Assembly: GCF_965363235.1 (NCBI RefSeq) | Contig: NC_134848.1 | Location: forward strand, 65,786,681 to 65,850,680 | Length of the DNA stretch: 64,000 bases | DNA from: Mytilus galloprovincialis | Lineage: Eukaryota > Mollusca > Bivalvia > Mytilida > Mytilidae | Direction: 5' to 3' | Shown here: positions 13,433 through 23,845 of the stretch, in pieces | Position numbering within the stretch: position 1 is the stretch's first letter | Layout of the letters: each line of letters opens with the position of its first letter | Made by a program: the position numbers and the translations under genes | Notes under the pieces: generated by a model | Told to the model about the DNA's origin: nothing | Database searches by the model: none | Seen by the model: only the letters and a program-made list of their open reading frames with translations

Positions 13433-13909
13433 ATAATACGTTATTCTGATTGGCTACACTGCAGTCTTGCGTTATTCCTTAATCAATTTCATTACACAAT
13501 AAAATGTATCATTCAAGATGACACGAGGTCCCAAAATAGAGTGCACAGGTAAATTAAAAAAAAACTTGATAAAAATCGTGTTTTCATAATCCTAGCTAAA
13601 AAAATGTATTTATAAGTATTGAATGCTTCTTTTTGACCTATAGACCTATAGACCGTGTGTATCATATGCATATTTAGGATGGGTTGCTTCGAACAAAGGA
13701 GGTATAAATACAGGAAAATAAAGAAAAAAAATACAAAATTAGAATAGTCTAAGAGAATAACGGGCAAAATAAAGAACAGAGGAAAATGGTAAAAGAAAAT
13801 AAAGGAAAATGGTATAAGAAAAATCAGGAATAGAAGGCAATGGTCTAGTTTTTTGCCGGACAATTGTTGAATGATGATTGTTTAAATTAAAGGGCATTTA
13901 TAGGTAATA

Positions 13910-15338
13910 CCCCAGTCCCACTAGGCCGCGATCGCACTACGATTTGTGAAAAAAAATGCAAATTTTTATGATCGTAGTGCGATCGTGTAGATCGCAGTAA
14001 GGTCGTATCACGGTCGTGGTGAGGTCTTCAAGATCGTGAAGAGCGTGGCCAACTTTGAACATGTTCAAAATAATCGTGGTGCGGTCGTGGCGAAATCAGG
14101 TTGTAGTAAAAGCGTAGTGAGAGCGCACTAAGATCGTAGTAAGATCGCAAAGGTCGCTGTACAATCGTAGCGAGAGCGTAGCGAAAGCGTGATTCTATTC
14201 GGAGAAACTGCGCTACGATCGCTCAGCGACGTTTTCACGACCTCACTACGACCATCACGTTCTCACTGCGACCCAACTACGCTTCCACTACGACTATACC
14301 ACGCTGTTCACGACCATAGTACGATTCTAGCACGCCCTTGCCGTTCTCATCACGCTCTTCTTACGACCTGACTACGTTCACACTACGACCATTATTCTCA
14401 TTATCATGTAAAATATATAAAAAAGCTCCCTAGATTTTGTTTGTTGGAATGTAATTATTCATTTGCGCTAACGGCTCAACCATGCTTCTCGTTTTTATAT
14501 AGATTAGACAGTTGGTTTTCCCGTTTAAATGGTTTAACACCAGTAATATTTTGGGTCCTTTATAACGTGCTGATTGATGTGAGCCAAGGCTCCGTGTTGA
14601 AGGCCGTACCTTGGCCTATAAAGGTTTACTTTTATAAATTGTTACTTGGATGGAGAGTTGTCTCATTAGCACTCATACCACATCTTCCTATATATATTGA
14701 TTCATCTATGTCATCTCTGCTATCGTTCACTAAAATATCGTCATTGAGCTTTATGGACCAGCAATAGGTTGTAATTTAGGTTGGATTGGTCGGTCCGACA
14801 TCTCTGCTTGATCAGGATTCCTTACTTTGCTCCCTCTGCCTCTACATCAACTCCTACCACCATGCCCACGTGTTCTGGTAGATTTTGGTGGCATGACTGT
14901 ATTGTTTCCGAGAAATCTACGATTTAATCAGACATAGAAGGAATTGAACTGTATAGTGTATTTATATGGAACACGATGTTGACGTTATTGCTGAGAACGT
15001 AGTAAGATCGCGCTATGAACGTAGTATAATCGTGGTAAGAACGTGTTATAATCGCAGTAAGATCGTATTGCAATCGGATAACTCGTGGTATGGTCGTAGT
15101 GAGAACGTGAAGAGCGTAGAAAGATCTTGATAAGCGTAGTGAGGTCGCAGAATAAGCGAGGTGAGAACGTGGTATAATCGTAGTGGGATCTTTGTAGAAG
15201 CGTAGAGAGAACGTAGTAGCATCATGAAAGCAACGACAATTTACATTTTCATGCCGCTCATACCGCGACCCCACCACGATCTAAATTTATTTTAGATCGC
15301 GGTGAGCGTGGTGCGATTGTGGTCTGGTGGGACTGGGG
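13910..15338 (+). mobile_element. Nested 1.4 kb element with GATCGTAGTG arrays
   Basis: Ends CCCCAGTCCCACTAGGCCGC and (reverse complement) CCCCAGTCCCACCAGACCAC. Inside are two dense arrays of degenerate 10-12 bp units of the type CGTAGTRAGATCG: 13925-14200 in one direction, 14205-14395 in the other, 14990-15235 forward and about 15245-15330 reversed. Between the arrays is about 0.6 kb of other sequence, including a reverse R1 fragment (14645-14700). Target duplication not clear. Confidence 0.7.
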
Positions 15339-16389
15339 CTTAAAATAATACACTATCGTTTGTACATTGGTAGGGGTTTATGTTTAGAGTTGATGAGGAA
15401 CATAATGAGTAATTGTTTTTGTTTGAAACTTCTCGAATATTTTGTTTTTTTTCGTCTGATTTTAAAATGAATAAAAAAATCTATAATACAAAACTAAATG
15501 GTTTAATTACGACATATATAGATAAAACTGCTATTCAGTCGATTTTAAAAGACATGCTCTAAAAGAAAATACATAAAACAAATATTTAACAATCTTTTTG
15601 AACAAAAAGTCAACCTTAAGACACGGAATATATTTTTGTAAGAACATTATATTAATTCCGACTTCCATCTAAAATAACTTGAATTGTTCATTTGAAAAAA
15701 AAGGGTGATACCTTAGGCTATTTAAAAAAAAATGTTGATTGATCCGAATTTTGCGCATATTATCACCTATATAAAAAGATTTAAGAGAACACAATTCATG
15801 TTTTATATTTAAAAAAACCCATATACGCTAAACGAAACTATGCACGCCAAAAACGATGTACGCTAAACGATACGATATACGCTAAACGAAACGATGTACG
15901 CTAAACGATACGGTATACGCTAAATGAAACGATTAACGCAAAACCATACGATGTACGATAGAAGGGCGCTTATGTTATCGTCTATGGTATGGTTTATGGT
16001 ACATGGTTTCGTTTGTACATCATTCGTTCAGCGTTTCGTTTGCATTCGTACACCGTTCGGGAAGCGTACGTACATGGTTCGGGCAGCGTTCGTATTGTTA
16101 ACTTTTACGTTACACGGACTGTAGATGGACAAATGCGTATCTCATTTTATTGATAAATCACAGAACCGAGGTTTTTGATATTTTTATTCCTAATTCCATA
16201 TTTAATAATACCTGTAAGGGGGAGATTTCTACATGATCAATAGCTGAAATTGTTTATTTAACTTCACCAGAATTTGTTTTACTTTCCCGAAAAAAAAAAC
16301 AACTATGTTGTGAATATCTCTATTGAACTAATCAGAAGAACAGAGTTTCAGTATTGGTAAGCTAGCAACTTATATCAAACGGGATTTAT

Positions 16390-16729
16390 GATGTGCTTTC
16401 AAGAGGTTTTCTACTCAGTTTCAAAATAACAAACTTTTCATAACACTAGTATTGATATTGATAGGGGATATTAGCCATTGAAATTTTGGCGAGAAAATGT
16501 TCTTTCTTGATATTTCATAAATTTATTTGTGACAAGTTTAAGTGCTCAAAAACTATTTTAAAAAACAAGAATTTTATTAGACTTTTACAGATGTCTTATA
16601 CTCATACAGTCATGTAAAAGATTTATAAAAAGAAAAACGGGGGTCAATGGGCAAATTTCGAATGAATAAAACCAGAGGTTTCCTAAAATCTGACATAAAT
16701 TGCAAAACATGACAAGCGAACATCCTTAA
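16390..16729 (-). repeat. Diverged R7 copy, unit A intron
   Basis: Reverse complement resembles 21462-21850: shared 'gataggggatattagccatt', 'atgtaaaagatttataaaaa' and the end 'gcgaacatccttaa'. Confidence 0.6.
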
Positions 16730-17961
16730 AATGAAACATTTATTTTGAATTGACGCTTGACTATCTATAGCTGCCCATTTTTCGTTAAAACTGTTAAGTA
16801 ACAATTGCTTCATCTAACACAAGAGCAAGTACAGGAGCATAATTTATTATACAATTAATGGGGTTGATACAATGATATATCAATTCTAGAGATATGAATC
16901 TCTATTACCCTGATAGATGAGGGTACATTATCTTATCTGTAGGCTCTACAATTTAAACTATAAATTGAAGGTACCAGTCTTGTATAACAACTCAAGTTTC
17001 CGGTGCATGTCAAAACATGGAGGGAAACGAAAAAGTCCATTTTTTCTGATTTTTGTTCTGGACTCATTTTTTTCTGTTTAATTATAGGTTTATGCTGAAT
17101 TGAAACATATATTTAGAGTGAAAACAAATCTTTTTGGGGATATCAATCCAGGAAAGAGGAAGGATATCATTTATACTGGAAGTGGTGCGGCCTAGTGAAA
17201 ACAGCAAACAGAAAGAAGAAAAAAATCCCAAAAACTGCAGGGTTACGTAACTTTTTATTCTTCATGGAATGACCCACTTATTTTTCGATTACATCACAGT
17301 TTCACATTAGTACATACATTGACATACATAATATGAACATGAAATTTGTTTTCTTTGTAGCGTTTTTTTTTATATTTTTATTTTCAAAGATCAGCTGTTT
17401 TACATGTAAAACTATGAAGCAGTCAATTACAAGACTGCAACCTGAAGTATAGCAGTTGATTAAGATACTTTTAAAAGAGATTTCTGTTTTTTCTCTTAAT
17501 TTATTATCTGCTTTTAAACAAATGTTACATTTTTTGTTTTATTACTGGAAATATTCAATTAAGTATTCGAAAGGAAACCACCGAAAACAAGAAGGAAATG
17601 GAAATAAATCCCTGATAATTTAAAACACGTGGTAACAAATATAATTGAATTAACGTTCACGGACACTGTTTTAAATCTTTTATCTATCTCTCGAATATTT
17701 GCCGCGGTGAAAATAAAAAAAGACCACTAGCCTAACGAACCTTCGTCGATGTTAATATCATCCTAAGTTAGAAACAGTTGGTATTTGGTTTCTGCATGTC
17801 TGGTAATTCTAGAATTCTCGAGAAAATTGTTTGTAGAATTTTATTTAGTATATATCAAACTAAGATATGGTATGATCATATCTTGATTCACCATATCAGG
17901 AAATGGAAACGAATGGTATCTTCGTGCACCATTATACTATTTCAACATATATTAATAATAC

Positions 17962-18438
17962 CTTGGCTAAAAAAGATGAAGTTGGATATTCCATTACAGA
18001 CCACGCTCTCGCTTGTACAGACCTCCATCCGTTACCGCCGGCCATCGTCGCTACTATTTCAAACATAGTATTTCTTTTACATTCCCCTTCCTCTAAAACA
18101 GATAAAACTTGTAGGTTGTCAAAGTACGAAACATATCTAGTGAAACAACACGATTCTAATTCAGTTTCTGGTATTCCCCAAAATTCAAGTTCTTCATTGA
18201 ATTTCTGTGGACATATGTCTTCTGGCATGTGTAATTTTCCTCCATTTAGATAATCAAATATATTGTTGGTAGACGTTGTGTGTCTATTGAATTGAAAGTC
18301 CATACATTTAGAATCATTCTTAATTGTTGCTAAGATATGATCTGCGGCATCAGAGGTAGTTTCACGAATTCTTCTTAAAAGTTGATCTGACAATTCGTGT
18401 TTTATTCCTCTATTTGAAATACAATGTACTTTTGCCAT
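17962..18438 (-). CDS. Shaw/KCNC-like Kv channel, exon 1 (T1 domain), copy A
   Basis: First coding exon (159 codons) of a voltage-gated K+ channel, encoding the cytoplasmic T1/BTB tetramerisation domain. It shows the Zn-site signature HX5CX20CC (His70, Cys76, Cys97, Cys98) found in Kv2-Kv4 but not Kv1, and EELEFWGI followed by CC is very close to Shaw/Kv3. The pre-S1 stretch (WRSVQARAW, then EYPTSSFLAK) matches the Kv T1-S1 linker. The start is supported by an in-frame TAG two codons upstream. The exon ends AAG|GTATTA at 17962/17961, phase 0, so Lys159 joins the Val opening the exon at 8559 and completes S1. The N-terminus is short and the usual GGxRH motif is degenerate (NRGIKHE), so it is a divergent family member. 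Known role of the family: fast repolarising delayed-rectifier current. Confidence 0.93.
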
Positions 18439-19013
18439 ATTTCGCTACACTTTCTTATGCAACCTTATCTAGCTTAATACATGGAAGAACAAATTACCTA
18501 TTATGTTTTTTTAATCTTTTAAACTTAATCTGAATTGTCATAGGTATACGTTATAATTTAACAGCTCGTTGAGTTAATGCCATTGCATTCAATTATCGTC
18601 TAATCGATGTAAGAAACGCTCATCCATTTCCAACAGTGGCAATATTCTAAGACATCAATTTATAAGTAATGAATCTAGTCATTAATCTTTAACAACTTAT
18701 TAACCTCAATCTCCATAATATAGAAATAAGGTGACATGGGCTGATTGTCAAAGAGACAATAGACTTTACACATTTACCAAAGAACAGCATACAACACATT
18801 CGCAGTAACAATATTCAGTGTATAAGTATTAATAATGCAATAACTTAAATATTGTAAATAAATGCATTGGCATTTAGAAGTATTGATTTATCTTTAATAT
18901 TTGTGTTTCTTAAGGACTCTATACTAAAATTTGCTACAATTGATGATTATTAATATTTGATAAATTTATATATCCTTTCGAGAAGCACTCCAGTTATAAT
19001 TATATAATATTTG

Positions 19014-19640
19014 AATTAAAAGAGGGACGAAAGATACCAAATAAACTCATCATAGATACCAGGACTAAATTTTGTATATATGTCAGACGCGCGTTTCGTA
19101 GGGACAGTCAAACTCATAAATCGAAAATAAACTGACAACGCCAAGGCTAAAAATGACAAACAGACAAACAATAGACACAACATAGAAAACTTAAGAATAA
19201 ACAACACGAACCCCACCAAAAACTAGGGGTGATCTCAGGTGCTCCGGAAGGGTAAGTAGATCCTGCTCCATATGTGGCACCCGTCGTGTTGCTAACGTGA
19301 TATCAAATCCGGTAAATAGTCTAATTCGGTAGGTCACATTCATGAAAGGGAAGGGTATTGTAATTAAGACGTAAGGAACATATCCGATATCATTTGTGAA
19401 ATGGTTATTCCATAACGGTCAACCAACACGTGATGGCGTCCGTAAAATTTACGAAGGGATGATTTCAACTTCACCATTTCGAAATCTTGGTTTAATAGAT
19501 TTCATGTGAGCAACAACCCTCTATCATGAAAATCGTGATAGGAAATGCAAGCATGGGAATATCGTATCAATTGGGATATATATACCCAGTATGCAGGTGC
19601 TTCTGGAATGTTGCTACTTAGAAATGGAAAGTTCACAATT
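19014..19640 (+). repeat. Interspersed repeat R4 with R3 nested in it, unit A
   Basis: R4 runs from 'agagggacgaaagatacca' to the end of a run after 'cgtatcaattgggatatata'. At 19041-19099 it is interrupted by about 60 bp of R3. The uninterrupted arrangement is seen in reverse at 28765-28952, which serves as the empty site. Shared with unit B. Confidence 0.65.
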
Positions 19641-21163
19641 GAATTAAGTGAGAATTCAAATATTGATAGAGGTCATTGATATTTAATTTGTACAACGTAT
19701 ATTGTTGTATCTCATATTTATATAAGCATTTATTTCGGAAATAGTTTTGATTTTTCATAAAGAGAACAAATTACCAGTTGGCAAATATTTTTACTAAACT
19801 CAATTGTCACAGTTTGCTGAGTTAGAAATTTTACAAACTGCGATCCTTCTTATTGATATGAAAAACCTACATAAATTTCCGATACATGGAATAATCTTAG
19901 AGACCAATATGTAAGTAATTATATAATTACTACTTATTAACTTCCATTTCAACGAAGCAATTACAATACAAACATAAGGAATTGTAGTATGATTGCCTAT
20001 GGAACAATATTACTATAAATATGTATTAATGAACAATGGATAACTTGTTTACAGTTACAATGCAATTTAAAATTTTAAATGATACAATACCTAAAATGAC
20101 GTTCTGATAATTGCGGACAATTAAATCTTCGTGCATGGGGAATTAAGAAGTATTGATTTAACCGGGATACATAAGTTCTGTGAGGACACCTAACAATTCT
20201 AGTTTTCATGAATATCTAAATAGCCTGTCAAGTAGCACTGCAAGCATTCCCATTTTTGTATTTATTATAAATTATTGGACGTTTAATCTCAGGTAGACAT
20301 ATCATATAGAGATAGTTGTTGTGGAAAAATGAACAACGTATTCTGTTTTATCTTATATTTATAAGCATCTTTTCGGTATGGTTGGTTTTTCTTTACTTGT
20401 TTAAATAGATAATCGGAACGTGTGTAGTCTGATGAAAATGCTATAGCTTAGAATGTTTTAGTTTTGAAAATTATAAAAAAATCTATTAAATTTAACTTGC
20501 ATATCCTTGTAGCACTGGATCGATACCGTTGCTGAAGGACTAACTATATATTATCTGCTAATTATACGAGATAAAACAGTCTTTCTCATATTGCCTGTTG
20601 CTGTTGGACGTTATGCAACCAACAATTAATCATATATTGTCCGTCGATAAATCAAAGAATTATCAAGAGTGAAGATGATACATAACAGCTGAACTTTCTA
20701 TCACTTACTCAAGTAAAGAGAAATGCAGATTCTCAATGATCAACATTTGGGTTGTCAAACTGCCAAGTATCTATAAAATTATTCTTGTAAATCGTGTGAT
20801 TCAAAGACATTTAAATAAATATACAGTTTGTTTAAAATCACCGTATGACCAATAGTTCAGAACAAGATGTCGCAGATTGGAATTAAATATGCGTCATCTT
20901 CTCAGCTTATCCTATATCAAGTCTTGAATATTGCAGTTGTTATCTAATAATTCTCTGTTTCTATGCATGTTGGTGTTTGTATTTGTAGCAGTTCACTGTA
21001 GTTCTGTTGATTTCCACTTATAATTGATGTATGTGGTTTCCTTGTTTGAAGTTTTTAACCCGTAATTGTATTTTCTTATTCTATTAATGACTTCGAACAG
21101 AGGTATACTACTGTTGTCTTTATTTATTCAGCCTGTCCAAAATTAACTGAAAACTGAACACAA

Positions 21164-21236
21164 ATGTTTGTAGTGCAAGCTCTTTTACTTATGCTTCCTG
21201 TTATTTTGGCAAATATACCGTTTACCATTAAATCAG
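21164..21236 (+). CDS. Possible signal-peptide first exon (unit A)
   Basis: ATG opens MFVVQALLLMLPVILANIPF, a typical secretory signal (hydrophobic core, Ala-Asn at the likely cleavage site), followed by TCAG|GTATGC, an acceptable donor, phase 1. The unit B counterpart (about 57478-57549) lost two bases after the hydrophobic core and stops soon after, so it is not conserved. No convincing partner exon was found. Chance is possible. Confidence 0.25.
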
Positions 21237-21461
21237 GTATGCAATCACATTTGTTAAAAATTCAATAAATTTTAAGCTCTGTCAGTACTTTCCGATGAAA
21301 CAATTAATTTTTGAGAAAAAAAAAACAAAAAACATTGGGTTTGGGAAAAAAGAAACATATGCATATTTCCTTTTTAATATACTTCAAAACATTTAAAGTT
21401 AAATTAATATAAACAGGTGGTTTTGGTGTATCATTGCATTTTACATGCTTAAACAGTTTAA

Positions 21462-21850
21462 GGATGTTTGCTTGTTATGTTTTGGAATTTTTGTCAGATT
21501 TTCGAAATCCTCTGGTTTTATCCATTTGAATGCCTTAAAAAATTTGCCTATGAACCCCCATTTTTCTCTTTATAAATCTTTTACATTTATAATGATAAGC
21601 CATTTGTAAAAGTCTTATAAAATCTTATTTATTTTTTAATAGTTTTTGAGAACTTTAACTGGTCAATGATAATGCTAAGAAAAATCAAGAGAGAACATTT
21701 TCCCGCCAAAATTCTAATGGCTAATATCTCGAAAACAAGCACATTGACCGCTATATTTTTTTTGCTTTTTTGATTCCTAAATTAATCCCCTATCAATATA
21801 TACTATTTTTATGGAAAGTTATTTATTTTTAAACTTAGCAGTAAACATCC
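21462..21850 (+). mobile_element. TTAA-flanked MITE (R7), unit A only
   Basis: Inverted ends GGATGTTTGCT and GGATGTTTACT, with TTAA on both sides (21458-21461, 21851-21854). Unit B has only about 38 bp of unrelated A/T sequence here, which suggests excision with filler or replacement. A diverged inverted copy lies at 16390-16729 (and 52750-53045 in unit B). Confidence 0.65.
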
Positions 21851-21940
21851 TTAAACTTATTTTGTAACTTGGCAGTTTGTTATACATTTTTGGCTATTAT
21901 GGATTTTATGCAATTTCCTCAGGTTTTTGTTGACGGTTGT

Positions 21941-23845
21941 TATATGGTAATTTAAAAATTAAATTAGAGTTTATACATATTTGTTAATTCCTAGGGTATG
22001 TACTTTCCCTGGTTTTATTTTCATTAATGATAAGGTCAGCTTGGCAGCTTGGCAGTTTGTCTTAATTAAGAGATTAAGGGATAGGTATTAGATCATAGAT
22101 AGGAAACAGCAGGATGACAGCATTGATGTTATCAGAGAAACATCTGTATATAATTTTGATAGGATGGTCAGTTGTCGTTTGAGCATTGCACTGTTAGCAG
22201 TCATATTTGTACTTGTGGAAAATTAATTCAAGAAAATTACTTTTCATTTTCTTGAAAGTGGCTATATTAGTTTTTGATGCAAATCAAAACCGAAACTTTT
22301 AAACACGTTAAATGGTACATTTGGAGCGTCTTTGTATTGAAGTTGAGGTTTGTAACATGGATATTGATATTTGCACCTGCTTGTAAAGATGCTGTTAATT
22401 ATTCATTTCATTATCAACTTAGTTAGTTGTTAGTTAATGTGTTTGCTTCTCAGTAGCTATTTAGACCTCTCATTCCGCATGTATGGGACGGTAATAGTCG
22501 GGATTAACCGAGCAGTTAATAACAGCACCGTTAAATGCAAGGAAAATGTGTCAGGCAGAATATTGTTTTTCAAGACTTTATTACCAATAATGATAATATA
22601 ATCGAAATGGAGGACATATTTCGTTATTAGCAGATAAAATTCAAGCTACACCATATATGGTAGTGCGCGATCCCACAATGCATCAGCTAGTACACAGAGG
22701 ACCACATGGTTTCTAATTCCACTTCTTTATTAAATGGACCGAAGAAATTTATTAACTGGGCGTCCATATTTTTCTTCACCCTTGCTTCAGTGGAAATGTT
22801 ATGTTTCATCACCGAACGGAAGTTAGTAATCATCTAAAATCTTATAAGTTTCTGAAAATACTTGACAGAACATAAAGCAGTCGATTTTTCTACTTTCACT
22901 TCAACCGGAAGTTTACGATGTGACAATGTCAACAATTGGAGAAATTTATCCCTACTACATACATATGAAGGATATGCAGCCTTCTCTAGGAATTCTATAT
23001 CAGAGACTGCAGCTAGTAGAAAAACCAGGTAGTTTGTGGTGTTCGGAATACAAGGTGATATGCAGCTGAAATCACTGCCTTTCTCCCCAACTGAGGAAAC
23101 ATTACATCAGGTACAAACTCCTTATACTCAACCCTTTTCATGCCGGGTCTGAAAAAATAATTTACATGGGGGCTATTCATTTCATTCATCCCTAGGCTAA
23201 TTAGGTTTTCATCAAGTAATTACAGAAGTGTTTATTAATATTCACGTTGTCAGTATATTATTTATCTTATATTCATATTATATTATACGTGCTCTTGTCT
23301 TCCCCCAACGGAGAAGTAATGTGATTTCTATAGGAGGGATAATGTAGATATGACCACTTATTACCCAGGTATATGTTTCTACGAATTTCACTATTGTTAA
23401 TGTGCAGCTCATATGCCTCTTTACTATATAGCAGCAGAATGGTCTATTAGAAACACTACTCTTAGGTTGGGAAATTCGGGAAATTTGTAATATTTTCAGG
23501 TATCAGAGGATGCGCAGCTATGAGATGTTGCAATAGTCATAATTGTTCGATTTGTAAAAGGGAAATCTATATATGTTGTACTTACTTAAAACAGAGACCA
23601 TATGAGCCCCAGAGTTTCGGATCTGGCAACTTGAAGACATTTTAGATCCCTATGTTAGTTTTGACTTCAGTTTCCACTTTAAAACTAACAGTTTATCAGA
23701 GTATTTGAATGACCATCCGTACTATGGATTTTTAGGTAATGTAATTGATGGATTAATAGCAGGTTTTCATGCAGGATGGCCACTGAACGGTAAGCAACCA
23801 ACAATCTATCAATCAATCATGCAGGGTTTATGAATAATGGGAATG
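21941..23845. other. 1.9 kb segment present only in unit A
   Basis: Absent between corresponding bases of unit B (near 57895-57930). Its right end carries 'gtaagcaaccaacaatc', a short repeat also seen near 20615 and 45965. Exon-like open stretches at 22888-23060 and 23613-23792 have plausible splice sites, but more than one frame is open and no family is recognised. Insertion in A or deletion in B is undecided. Confidence 0.5.

Larger units (their letters stand above)
12015..16121 (+). mobile_element. 4.1 kb TIR DNA transposon, unit A only
   Basis: Ends CAGTCCCTGTAACGTAAAAG and (reverse complement) CAGTCCGTGTAACGTAAAAG, flanked by TA on both sides (12013-12014, 16122-16123). Unit B has a single TA in the uninterrupted site at 52468-52469, so this is a clean insertion with TA target duplication. 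Subterminal arrays of degenerate CGTTCGT units lie at about 12045-12185, and of ACGCTAAACGAWACGATRT-type units at 15820-15960 with CGTTCG units to 16095. No transposase frame was recognised; it is non-autonomous and carries a nested element at 13910-15338. Possibly Tc1/mariner-like from the TA duplication and CAGT end, not certain. Confidence 0.85.

Noticed and set aside
12904-13863. Minus-strand frames of 101 and 116 codons inside the 4.1 kb transposon, considered as a transposase
   Set aside because: Low-complexity, Phe/Ile/Lys-rich translations with no DDE motif or DNA-binding fold visible.
13925-15330. CRISPR-like array
   Set aside because: Units are short, degenerate, without unique spacers, switch direction and lie inside a eukaryotic transposon.
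17903-18253. Plus-strand frames of 96-116 codons opposite the Kv T1 exon, repeated in unit B (54202-54552)
   Set aside because: They mirror the T1 exon, whose minus-strand product is clearly recognisable; conservation in B comes from the exon.
19016-19219. 67-codon minus-strand frame, also at 55314-55523
   Set aside because: Lies wholly in the R4/R3 repeat; the same words recur at 28837.
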